From the NCBI GenBank assembly GCA_045658225.1, contig JAZOUO010000011.1:1-17371 (forward strand): a stretch of DNA of 17,371 nt, read 5' to 3'. Numbering within the stretch: the first letter of the stretch is position 1; each line of letters opens with the position of its first letter. Position numbers and translations under genes: made by a program. A model generated the notes under the pieces. That model was given only the letters and a program-made list of their open reading frames with translations. It made no database searches and was not told where the DNA came from. This DNA is from SVTX01 sp045658225 (GTDB lineage Bacteria; Bacillota; Clostridia; Oscillospirales; CAG-272). This document shows positions 1 to 6,583 of this stretch, piece after piece.

Positions 1-1
1 A

Positions 2-661
2 AAGCTTATTGAAAAGAATAGACTTTATGATCCTTCCGAAGCATTGGCTCTCGCATGCCAGACTTCCAAGGCAAAGTTCGACGAGACTATCGAAGTTCAC
101 GTACGTCTCGGCGTTGACTCCCGTCACGCTGACCAGCAGGTTAGAGGTGCGGTAGTTCTCCCCAACGGTACAGGTAAGTCTGTAAAGGTCCTCGTATTTG
201 CTAAGGGTGACAACGTACAGAAGGCTCTTGATGCAGGCGCAGACTACGCAGGTGGTCCTGAATATGCTGAAAAGATCCAGAAGGAAAACTGGTTTGATTT
301 CGACGTAGTTGTTGCTTCTCCCGACATGATGGGTGTTATCGGTAAGCTCGGTAAGGTTCTCGGTCCTAAGGGACTTATGCCTTCTCCTAAGGCTGGTACC
401 GTCACTCCCGACGTTGCAAAGGCAGTAAGCGAGGCTAAGGCAGGTAAGATTGAGTACCGTCTTGATAAGACAAACATCATTCACTGTCCTATCGGTAAGG
501 CTTCCTTCGGCGTTGAGAAGCTTCAGGAGAACTTTGATACTCTCCTTTCCGCTGTTATCAAGGCAAGACCTGCTGCAGCTAAGGGTCAGTATATTAAGAG
601 CTGCGTTGTAGCTTCTACAATGGGCCCCGGCATCAAGATCAACCAGGGTAAGCTCAGCTAA
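2..661 (+). CDS. rplA: 50S ribosomal protein L1, 5'-truncated by window edge
   Basis: This is ribosomal protein L1, which binds 23S rRNA at the L1 stalk and moves with deacylated tRNA during translocation; in many bacteria it also represses its own mRNA. The frame is open from base 2, beginning KLIEKNRLYDPSEALALA, which matches the usual L1 N-terminal region, so the gene continues left of the window and roughly a dozen residues are missing. A TTG at 44 lies inside this conserved region and is not the start. Diagnostic stretches are RLGVDSRHADQQVRG, LPNGTGK, and the L1 signature GKLGKVLGPKGLMPSPKAGT, followed by the conserved ending STMGPGIKI. About 219 residues are visible against a family length near 230. 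Stop is TAA at 659-661 and a terminator follows 32 bp later, so rplJ/rplL are not co-transcribed from here. Identification is certain. Confidence 0.97.
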   Translation, partial: KLIEKNRLYDPSEALALACQTSKAKFDETIEVHVRLGVDSRHADQQVRGAVVLPNGTGKSVKVLVFAKGDNVQKALDAGADYAGGPEYAEKIQKENWFDFDVVVASPDMMGVIGKLGKVLGPKGLMPSPKAGTVTPDVAKAVSEAKAGKIEYRLDKTNIIHCPIGKASFGVEKLQENFDTLLSAVIKARPAAAKGQYIKSCVVASTMGPGIKINQGKLS

Positions 662-693
662 TTTATATTAGCTTGACTGATTAACTTGAATAT

Positions 694-729
694 AAAAAGA
701 CCGTGTGTAAATCACACGGTCTTTTTTTT
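694..729 (+). terminator. Rho-independent terminator after rplA
   Basis: A perfect 9-bp stem, GACCGTGTG (699-707) with CACACGGTC (713-721), has a TAAAT loop, is preceded by an A-tract and followed by eight T residues (722-729). The flanking A and T tracts extend the helix. This is a canonical intrinsic terminator and closes the rplA transcript. Confidence 0.95.
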
Positions 730-748
730 AAGATATTGCATTGAGTAC

Positions 749-777
749 TTGACACGTAAGGAAAAATATAATAAAAT
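749..777 (+). promoter_or_regulatory. Sigma-A type promoter for the 814 gene
   Basis: A consensus -35 TTGACA (749-754) is separated by 17 bp from a -10 TAAAAT (772-777). It lies between the rplA terminator and the ribosome binding site AAAGGAGG (797-804) of the gene at 814. An alternative TATAAT at 767-772 would give only a 12-bp spacer. Spacing and -35 match are strong; expression is inferred. Confidence 0.75.
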
Positions 778-813
778 TTAATTGTAGAACAAGACAAAAG
801 GAGGATTTTTGTA

Positions 814-1968
814 ATGTTTGCTATTTTTAAGTCGGATAAGAAATTTAATAAATATATGCTTTCCTACAGCGCGGACGGCGCGGTGAAGGGTACTATTCGC
901 TATTATATTGACGGAGAGCCTGCACAGGAGGAGTTTTTCTTATCTGCGGGAGAAAATATTGTATTCAAAAGCTTTATTGAATACTATCTTGACTCAAAGC
1001 TCGCAGAGGGTGAAATTGAGATAGTGACCGAGTTTATAAAGGATGGCTCGCGCCTTGAGATACACTCATTCTCGGTTGAAGCTTGTGAGGTTTATGCGCG
1101 CAAGACTTATTACTTTGAAAATGAATTTTACAAGGTTGGCGTTGAGCTTGCGTGGGGCGGAGGACTGTCATGCATTATTGACAAGCACGCGCCCGACGGG
1201 CTTGAAAACCTCTTAAATCGCTACGATACGGGCAGACTTGTTCAGCAGTCTTACTACGGCACAAATCAACCTCCATTTATCTGCGGCGAATTTATGGGCA
1301 ATGTATGGGGTTATAATCCCGTTCAGGGCGGTGATAGGACTAATGCGAAGAGTAAGCTTGTTGACCTTAAAATTGAGTGTGACAGAGTTTACGTAAAATG
1401 TCAGCCACGTGATTGGGGACACGAGGCTTGGTACACACCGTCGTATATGGAAAACACTTATATTCTTGACGGTGATATGATAAGAGTTGATAACAAGTTT
1501 ACCGATTTTTCGGGCTGGGAGCATCCCCTTGCAGGTCAGGAAGTTCCTGCATTCTATACCGTAAGCTATCTGGGTAATTTTTGGTTTTATGACAAGGACA
1601 AGCCTTGGCAGGACGATGAGCTATCTGTACGCCGTGACCTTATATTCTGGCCTGATGACTGGCCGCGTCACCGTTTTCCTCTTCCAAAGGGAGATACAGA
1701 GACTTGGTGCGCGTGGACAGATGATAGCGATTGGGGAATAGGTCTTTATGTTCCCGACATTAACGGATACGTTGGTGGAAGATTTCAGTTTGACGCTTCA
1801 AATGATGCCTATGCGCCATCTACAAACTACGTAGCTCCTATAAAAATGCTAGCTATAAAGTCATTTTGTTCTATTGAATATAGCTATCTTATATGTACTG
1901 GAAAGCTTGATTTTATGCGAGAAAAGTTTAAACAGAACAAAGATTTCTGTAAAAATTCCTTTAATTAA
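814..1968 (+). CDS. Unrecognised 384-aa Trp/Tyr-rich protein, possible carbohydrate-related beta-sandwich
   Basis: I do not recognise this gene with confidence. The start is well set: AAAGGAGG at 797-804, nine bases before ATG 814. No signal peptide or membrane segment is visible, so it is probably cytoplasmic. The protein is rich in Trp, Tyr, Asp and Gly. A conserved-looking core runs from GGGL (residues 115-118) through NRYDTGRLVQQSYYG (135-149) to NPVQGGD (168-174), then alternating hydrophobic/polar strands with clustered Trp (WFYDKDKPW, FWPDDWPRHRF, WCAWTDDSDWGIGLYVP). From memory, this resembles galactose-mutarotase-like beta-sandwich proteins around polysaccharide-active enzymes, many of them secreted; that is an inference and the catalytic role is unknown. 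It is a single-gene unit with its own promoter and terminator, inserted between rplA and dnaA, where Bacillota normally carry unrelated genes. This position suggests a local insertion or rearrangement. Confidence 0.85.
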   Translation: MFAIFKSDKKFNKYMLSYSADGAVKGTIRYYIDGEPAQEEFFLSAGENIVFKSFIEYYLDSKLAEGEIEIVTEFIKDGSRLEIHSFSVEACEVYARKTYYFENEFYKVGVELAWGGGLSCIIDKHAPDGLENLLNRYDTGRLVQQSYYGTNQPPFICGEFMGNVWGYNPVQGGDRTNAKSKLVDLKIECDRVYVKCQPRDWGHEAWYTPSYMENTYILDGDMIRVDNKFTDFSGWEHPLAGQEVPAFYTVSYLGNFWFYDKDKPWQDDELSVRRDLIFWPDDWPRHRFPLPKGDTETWCAWTDDSDWGIGLYVPDINGYVGGRFQFDASNDAYAPSTNYVAPIKMLAIKSFCSIEYSYLICTGKLDFMREKFKQNKDFCKNSFN

Positions 1969-2025
1969 GACTTTTTCTAAAAAATAAATTATTGCTTTAG
2001 AACTTATTTTGTAAAATTTTTATTA

Positions 2026-2067
2026 AAGACTGCGGTTGTTTTTTGTCACCGCAGTCTTATTTTTTTA
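2026..2067 (+). terminator. Rho-independent terminator after the 814 gene
   Basis: An 11-bp perfect stem AAGACTGCGGT (2026-2036) / ACCGCAGTCTT (2048-2058) has an 11-nt T-rich loop and is followed by a T-run at 2060-2067. It separates the unknown gene from the dnaA promoter. Confidence 0.93.
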
Positions 2068-2150
2068 TTGTTTTATGTGTAAAAAATTTTAAAAATAATC
2101 TGTTAATAAAAAATTTACAAATATCTCTTTATTGCCGTCAATTATAGGTG

Positions 2151-2179
2151 TTTACAAACAAATTTAGGTGTGCTATAAT
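2151..2179 (+). promoter_or_regulatory. dnaA promoter with extended -10
   Basis: TTTACA (2151-2156), a 17-bp spacer, then TATAAT (2174-2179) preceded by TG at 2171-2172 (extended -10). It lies about 80 bp before the dnaA ATG in a very AT-rich stretch. A one-mismatch DnaA-box-like TGTGTAAAA at 2076-2084 is the only hint of autoregulation; I see no perfect box here. Confidence 0.82.
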
Positions 2180-2259
2180 ATAGTTATAATATTATTTATT
2201 ATATAATATATGCGTAAAAAACATCAAGAATAAAGAAAAATAAAAAGAAAGGAAATAGT

Positions 2260-3708
2260 ATGGATTATTTACAGGGAATAGAAGAAATTTGGTCTATGGT
2301 AAAAGAGAAAATGAGTCAGAAAATAAGCACCACTGCGGTCAATCTCTGGTTTGGAAACTCCCCCGTAGTATCATTTGAAAATAATAATCTTACAATAGGC
2401 GTTGATTCGGAATTCAAGAAGAGTATAATCTGCGGAAAATACATTCCTTTACTTGAGGAGACATTTGAGGAGATAATGGGTTTTCACGTCAACATAAGTA
2501 TTGACGCGCTCCCTGCCCCTACCACAATAGAAGAATATCAAAGACAAATAGACGCAATAGTTCAGATGTCAAGAGATCCAAATGCCTTCTCACCCGAGAA
2601 ACGCGCTATGGAGTCAAGAAAGGTACTTTATGAGCTTGAGGATCGCAAGGAGCTTTTGTCGGATAAAAAGACGGGAATTGGCTCTACAATGCCGTCTGTA
2701 AACTTTGAGTACACATTTGAAAACTTTATTGTTGGAAGCTCAAATAAGTTTGCTCACGCTGCGTGCTTTGCGGTGTCTGAAAATCCCGCGCAGGATTATA
2801 ACCCACTCTTTATTTACGGCCCCTCGGGTCTGGGTAAAACTCACCTGCTTTATGCCGTCACAAACAAAATAAAGGAGCGCAATCCCAACGCAAAGATTAT
2901 CTACATAAAGGGAGAGGATTTCACAAATCAGATGATTGAAAGCCTTTCAAAAAACGCGATGCATAAGTTTAGAGACAAATACCGAACCTGTGATGTTCTT
3001 CTTATTGACGACGTTCAGTTTATTGCAGGCAAGGAGTCCACGCAAGAGGAATTTTTCCACACGTTTAACGCTCTTTTTGAGGATGGAAAGCAGATAATTC
3101 TGACGTCCGACCGTCCCCCCAAGGATATAAAGACACTTGAGGAGAGACTTGTATCCCGATTTGAATGGGGACTTATAGCGGACATTCAGCCGCCGGATCT
3201 TGAACTTAGAATAGCGATATTCAAAAATAAGATCTCTCAGGCAGGAATCAATGTATCCGACGAAATTATACTCTATCTTGCAGAAAATCTCCGTTCACAC
3301 ATAAGACAGATTGAGGGAGCTGTTAAAAAGCTCGTAGCAATAAAGTTTCTCTCGGGCAGAGAGATTACAATGGAGATTGCCAAAAACTGCATCAGCGAGC
3401 TGCTCGGCGGTGAGGAGCCTGTCAACGTGACGGTGGACAAAATTTTCGCCGCAGTTGAGAAAAAATATAACGTTAAAAAGTCGGACCTTACGGGTAAGTC
3501 CAGAGTCAAGGATATTGCAAATGCTAGACATGTTGCTATCTACCTTATAAGAGACCTTACAGAAATGTCCTACCCTAACATCGGTAAGATATTCAACCGA
3601 GACCATACCACGATAATTGCGTCGGAAGAAATTATCAGAAAGAAGCTTTTGTCCGACCGTTCGTTTGAAATAACTCTCAACGAAATTGTAAAAGAAGTCA
3701 GAGAATGA
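2260..3708 (+). CDS. dnaA: Chromosomal replication initiator protein DnaA
   Basis: DnaA is the AAA+ initiator that binds DnaA boxes at oriC, oligomerises with ATP and melts the origin. The 482-aa product has all four domains: domain I (about residues 1-85, beginning MDYLQGIEEIWSMVKEKM), a linker, an AAA+ core with Walker A GPSGLGKTH (187-195) and Walker B VLLIDDVQF (about 245-253), and C-terminal domain IV with the DNA-binding signature RDHTTIIAS, where the family usually has DHTTV. The start is ATG 2260 with an AAAGGA-type ribosome binding site around 2248-2253. Length is normal (about 450-480). The upstream promoter appears dedicated, and the oriC boxes follow directly after the stop. The usual upstream neighbours rpmH and rnpA are absent. 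Identification is certain. Confidence 0.98.
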   Translation: MDYLQGIEEIWSMVKEKMSQKISTTAVNLWFGNSPVVSFENNNLTIGVDSEFKKSIICGKYIPLLEETFEEIMGFHVNISIDALPAPTTIEEYQRQIDAIVQMSRDPNAFSPEKRAMESRKVLYELEDRKELLSDKKTGIGSTMPSVNFEYTFENFIVGSSNKFAHAACFAVSENPAQDYNPLFIYGPSGLGKTHLLYAVTNKIKERNPNAKIIYIKGEDFTNQMIESLSKNAMHKFRDKYRTCDVLLIDDVQFIAGKESTQEEFFHTFNALFEDGKQIILTSDRPPKDIKTLEERLVSRFEWGLIADIQPPDLELRIAIFKNKISQAGINVSDEIILYLAENLRSHIRQIEGAVKKLVAIKFLSGREITMEIAKNCISELLGGEEPVNVTVDKIFAAVEKKYNVKKSDLTGKSRVKDIANARHVAIYLIRDLTEMSYPNIGKIFNRDHTTIIASEEIIRKKLLSDRSFEITLNEIVKEVRE

Positions 3709-3715
3709 TTGATTT

Positions 3716-3778
3716 GTGGGAACTTTTTGAAAGCACTGCTTGCAGTGCAGGTTTCACACCCCCTCAAAAACTTTCCCC
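3716..3778. repeat. Foldback hairpin directly after dnaA
   Basis: An inner perfect hairpin GCACTGC-TT-GCAGTGC (3733-3748) is enclosed by imperfect arms GGGAACTTTTTGA (3718-3730) and TCAAAAACTTTCCC (3764-3777). It starts 8 bp after the dnaA stop and has no T-run, so it is not a clear terminator. The GGGAACTTTTT/AAACTTTCCC arms resemble the palindrome before dnaN at 4245-4266. Confidence 0.6.
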
Positions 3779-3836
3779 AACTTTTTAACATGGGGAGAGT
3801 AATAGATTTTCCATTATGTTATATGGTAAAATGAGG

Positions 3837-3845
3837 TTTTCCACA
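3837..3845 (+). promoter_or_regulatory. DnaA box TTTTCCACA
   Basis: TTTTCCACA fits TTWTNCACA and differs from TTATCCACA at one base. The same variant recurs in this window, which suggests it is this organism's preferred box. Confidence 0.75.
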
Positions 3846-3868
3846 GAAGTTTTTAGAACTCACTCTGG

Positions 3869-3877
3869 TGTGGAAAA
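3869..3877 (-). promoter_or_regulatory. DnaA box (reverse orientation)
   Basis: TGTGGAAAA is the exact reverse complement of the 3837 box, with start-to-start spacing of 32 bp. Confidence 0.75.
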
Positions 3878-4008
3878 ATCAAAATTCTGATGTTTTGAAA
3901 TATTTTATCTGAATTTTAATAAAATTACACTTTGAATTTGAAAATGCGAGGAGTTTTTCCCAAATTTTCAGTGTTATTTATACAGCTTGGAGTGGAAAAA
4001 TTTTTATT

Positions 4009-4017
4009 TGTGGAAAA
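4009..4017 (-). promoter_or_regulatory. DnaA box (reverse orientation), nearest perfect box to the trio
   Basis: TGTGGAAAA again, preceded by a one-mismatch copy AGTGGAAAA at 3991-3999 and followed by a degenerate TTAACCACT at 4023-4031. This cluster lies 35 bp before the DnaA-trio. Confidence 0.75.
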
Positions 4018-4051
4018 GGGTTTTAACCACTTTTTAACAATCTAAGCGACA

Positions 4052-4069
4052 CTACTGCTATTACTACTA
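4052..4069 (+). promoter_or_regulatory. DnaA-trio origin-unwinding element
   Basis: Six contiguous trinucleotides read CTA CTG CTA TTA CTA CTA, so the complementary strand carries the 3'-GAT-type repeats to which DnaA filaments bind when melting Bacillota origins (DnaA-trio, described in B. subtilis). A short GC-containing spacer (AAGCGACA) precedes it and AT-rich DNA follows, as in B. subtilis. Function is inferred from the pattern. Confidence 0.72.
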
Positions 4070-4079
4070 ATTATTTCAT

Positions 4080-4156
4080 TCTATCATTCTTTCTCTTGCG
4101 GACGTCTGCGACGCCGCAGAGCGCCACAGACGCAGGTTGATAGAGCGAAACTATCA
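4080..4156. repeat. GC-rich foldback inside oriC with two alternative pairings
   Basis: The outer arms TCTATCA (4080-4086) and TGATAGA (4138-4144) enclose a GC-rich segment with an inner hairpin TCTGCG-ACGC-CGCAGA (4105-4120). A second CTATCA at 4151-4156 can pair with the same TGATAG (4138-4143), giving mutually exclusive structures. The GC content stands out in an otherwise AT-rich origin. Role unknown. Confidence 0.55.
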
Positions 4157-4244
4157 TACATACTTAAAGTCATATATAAATCTCACGGCTATTCGATTAT
4201 AAAACAGAAAGAGAATAATTAGGAAAAAGTTTTGAAGGGTTTGC

Positions 4245-4266
4245 GGAAACTTTTCCAAAAGTTTCC
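4245..4266. repeat. 22-bp palindrome in the dnaN leader
   Basis: Perfect arms GGAAACTTTT and AAAAGTTTCC are separated by CC. It ends 11 bp before the dnaN ribosome binding site (AAAGGA, 4277-4282). It could form a cruciform or an mRNA hairpin, or bind a dimeric protein; there is no T-run to suggest termination. Confidence 0.65.
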
Positions 4267-4288
4267 CGAGAAAAAGAAAGGATACAAT

Positions 4289-5443
4289 ATGAAAATTACG
4301 TTTAACAGACAGGAAATCAGCAACAGAATAGCTCCTCTTATGAGCGTTGTGTCTGGAAAGAGCACATTGACGGCAGTTGAGGGAATACTTATTGAGGCAA
4401 ATCAACCCGACAGCTGCACTCTGACGGCGTTTGATTTTGAAAAGGGAATGAAGATCACAGTTGACTGTGAGGTGCTCGAGCAGGGCTCGTACATTATAAA
4501 CGCGCAGAAATTCAATCAGACCTTGAAGGTAATGGACGGCGAGTTTATAACTCTCACGGTTGACTCCAGACTTCAGGCAACCTTTGAGTGCGGAATTTCG
4601 TCTCACAAGACGGGCTCCCTCAAGGCAGAGGAATTTCCCGAGATACCTAATCTTACGACTGAAAAGGGATTTGTTGTATGTCAGCCTACACTTAAAAAGA
4701 TGCTCTCTAAGGTATCTTATGCTATGGGTGTGAATGACAACACAAGACCTATGCTCAACGGCTGCTTTGTCAAGACCGAGGCAGGTAAGATAAGCGTTGT
4801 TGCTTGCGATAGCTTTAAGCTCGCGGTATGCTCCTGTCCTGCAGAGATTGAGAATATTGAAAATTCGACCAGAGGCATTGAATATTCGTTTATAGTTCCC
4901 TCAAAGTCTGTAAACGAGATAATCAAGCTTTTGTCCGACGACGAGGACGACAAGGTCACAGTTTACATGAGCTACAAGAATATGGTGCTTGTATTTGACA
5001 ACCTTATATTCTTTACAAAGCTTATCACGGGCGAGTATATTGACTATAACAGAATTATAATCAGAAACCACAAAATAGAGGTAATTGCAAATAAGTACGA
5101 GCTTCTTTCTGCGCTTGAGAGAGCTTCGCTTATTACTGAGGAGAGAATTGAGAGAGCTGTTCGCTCGCACGTTCGTATAGTTGCGGAAGATAATCTTATC
5201 AAGGTTTCCGCGGTTTCCGCTGCGGGAAGTATTTACGACGAGGTTCAGACGCAGCACACGGGTGACGCTCTTTCTATCGCGTTCAATAACCGTTTCCTTA
5301 CGGATAGTGTTAAGGCTTGCTCGTACGACGATATAAAGATTTCTATGACGTCTGCGTTCTCCAGTATAAACATTGAGCCTGCAGATCCGAGTGAGGGTGA
5401 GAGCGAGCTGTTCATGCTTCTCCCTGTAAGAACTAAGGACTGA
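4289..5443 (+). CDS. dnaN: DNA polymerase III beta subunit (sliding clamp)
   Basis: DnaN forms the ring-shaped dimer that tethers DNA polymerase III to the template. The 384-aa product begins MKITFNRQEISNRIAPLMSV, the usual N-terminus, and shows the three-fold clamp layout, including LNGCFVKTEAG and ACDSFKLAVC in the middle domain and FNNRFLTDSVKAC near the end. It ends LLPVRTKD, where the family typically ends in PMR(L/I). The start was placed at ATG 4289 rather than at the upstream in-frame TTG 4232, because 4289 has an AAAGGA site seven bases upstream and the upstream 19 codons translate the palindromic leader. Length is normal (about 370-380). recF follows after 5 bp, so the two are almost certainly co-transcribed. 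I could not pick a convincing promoter in the leader. Confidence 0.97.
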   Translation: MKITFNRQEISNRIAPLMSVVSGKSTLTAVEGILIEANQPDSCTLTAFDFEKGMKITVDCEVLEQGSYIINAQKFNQTLKVMDGEFITLTVDSRLQATFECGISSHKTGSLKAEEFPEIPNLTTEKGFVVCQPTLKKMLSKVSYAMGVNDNTRPMLNGCFVKTEAGKISVVACDSFKLAVCSCPAEIENIENSTRGIEYSFIVPSKSVNEIIKLLSDDEDDKVTVYMSYKNMVLVFDNLIFFTKLITGEYIDYNRIIIRNHKIEVIANKYELLSALERASLITEERIERAVRSHVRIVAEDNLIKVSAVSAAGSIYDEVQTQHTGDALSIAFNNRFLTDSVKACSYDDIKISMTSAFSSINIEPADPSEGESELFMLLPVRTKD

Positions 5444-5448
5444 TTTTA

Positions 5449-6567
5449 ATGATCTGCAAAAAAATAAAGGTCGAGAATTTTCGCAACATAGACTCAGCCG
5501 AGCTTGATTTTTGTCCTGGTACGAATATTCTTATCGGAGAAAACGCGCAGGGTAAGACAAATATGATAGAGGCTATTTACTACACCGCGCTATGTCGGAG
5601 CTTCCGTCAAGGGTCAGATAAGGATTTTATACGCTTTGGATGTGAGTACGCAAAGATTGAGAACACTTATGCCGACGACATACGTGATATGAATACCACA
5701 GTCACGCTTTACTCGGACAGACGTCAGAGAAGAATAGAGCAGAACGGGCTTAAAATATCCAAGATGTCGGATATGGTGGGCGAGTTTAAAGTGGTGCTTT
5801 TCTGTCCCGAGCATTTGTCGATAGTCAAGGAAGGGCCGTCTATGCGCAGAAATTTTCTTGATGTGGCAATCTCCCAGATAAAGCCGCTTTATATGAGGTC
5901 GCTTCAAAGGTATCAGGCAATACTCAAAGAGAGAAACTCTCTTATAAAGCTTGCCGAGGATGACAGAGGTGCGTTTGACGCCACGGTAGATATATTTTCG
6001 GAGCAGCTGGCAGTCGAGGCGGCAAAGATAACTCTTTACAGAGTTGAATACTTGCGCGAGATACGCAAGTATGTAGCGGACATATTCTCGGATATGACGG
6101 GAAAGAGGGAGTCACCCGAGCTTTCCTACGTGTCGTCCTGCAAGCTTTCAGAGGACGAGCTGTTTGATATAAAAAAGGTAGAGGACAGCTTCCGCGAGCT
6201 TTATTTCAGTCGCCACGACCGAGAAATCGGCGCAGGAGCAACTTTATGGGGAACTCACAAGGACGATATAGAAATAAATCTAAACGGCAATAGCGCGAGA
6301 ATTTTCTGCTCGCAGGGGCAGCAGAGGTCGTTGGCGTTAGCGCTTAAGCTCTCCGAGGGAGAGATAATTAAGAAAACTCAAGGTGGCGAGTATCCTGTGT
6401 TTTTGCTTGACGACGTTTTGTCGGAACTTGACGCGTCGAGGAGAGGTTATTTGATTTCGAATCTTCTTGATAAGCAGGTTATTATGACAACGTGTGAGGC
6501 AACTGATATTAGCGGGGCTAATGTTGTTTATGTAAAAGACGGAAAGTATTTTAGAAATACTTTATAA
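5449..6567 (+). CDS. recF: DNA replication and repair protein RecF
   Basis: RecF is an SMC-like ATPase that, with RecO and RecR, loads RecA at single-strand gaps. The 372-aa product has Walker A GENAQGKTN (residues 30-38), the ABC-type signature region FCSQGQQRSLALALKLSE, and Walker B VFLLDDVLSELD starting near residue 317. It begins 5 bp after the dnaN stop. In many Bacillota a small S4-domain gene (yaaA) sits between dnaN and recF; there is no room for it here. The last codons form a hairpin AAAGTATTT-TAG-AAATACTTT (6543-6563), with a T-run at 6572-6578 that may give weak termination. Repeat copy A follows directly. Identification is certain. Confidence 0.97.
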   Translation: MICKKIKVENFRNIDSAELDFCPGTNILIGENAQGKTNMIEAIYYTALCRSFRQGSDKDFIRFGCEYAKIENTYADDIRDMNTTVTLYSDRRQRRIEQNGLKISKMSDMVGEFKVVLFCPEHLSIVKEGPSMRRNFLDVAISQIKPLYMRSLQRYQAILKERNSLIKLAEDDRGAFDATVDIFSEQLAVEAAKITLYRVEYLREIRKYVADIFSDMTGKRESPELSYVSSCKLSEDELFDIKKVEDSFRELYFSRHDREIGAGATLWGTHKDDIEINLNGNSARIFCSQGQQRSLALALKLSEGEIIKKTQGGEYPVFLLDDVLSELDASRRGYLISNLLDKQVIMTTCEATDISGANVVYVKDGKYFRNTL

Positions 6568-6583
6568 CAAATTTTTTTATTTA

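Larger units (their letters stand above)
3709..4288. other. oriC: Replication origin (oriC), dnaA-dnaN intergenic region
   Basis: This 580-bp non-coding gap lies where oriC sits in many Bacillota. It holds three perfect copies of the box TTTTCCACA (3837-3845 on +; 3869-3877 and 4009-4017 on -), which fit TTWTNCACA, plus near matches at 3715-3723, 3991-3999 and 4023-4031. An AT-rich stretch runs from about 3880 to 3990. A DnaA-trio at 4052-4069 marks the probable unwinding side. A GC-rich foldback (4080-4144) and a palindrome (4245-4266) separate the trio from dnaN. The call rests on position and motif clustering; replication start has not been measured. Confidence 0.88.

Noticed and set aside
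44..661. rplA starting at TTG 44
   Set aside because: The frame stays open to base 2 and the upstream residues match the L1 N-terminal region, so the gene is cut by the window edge.
4232..4288. Upstream TTG start adding 19 codons to dnaN
   Set aside because: The extension translates the palindromic leader, and ATG 4289 has a well-spaced AAAGGA site and gives the normal DnaN N-terminus.
6543..6578. recF 3' hairpin as a strong terminator
   Set aside because: The stem is AT-rich, overlaps the stop codon, and is separated from the T-run by about eight bases; at best a weak terminator.
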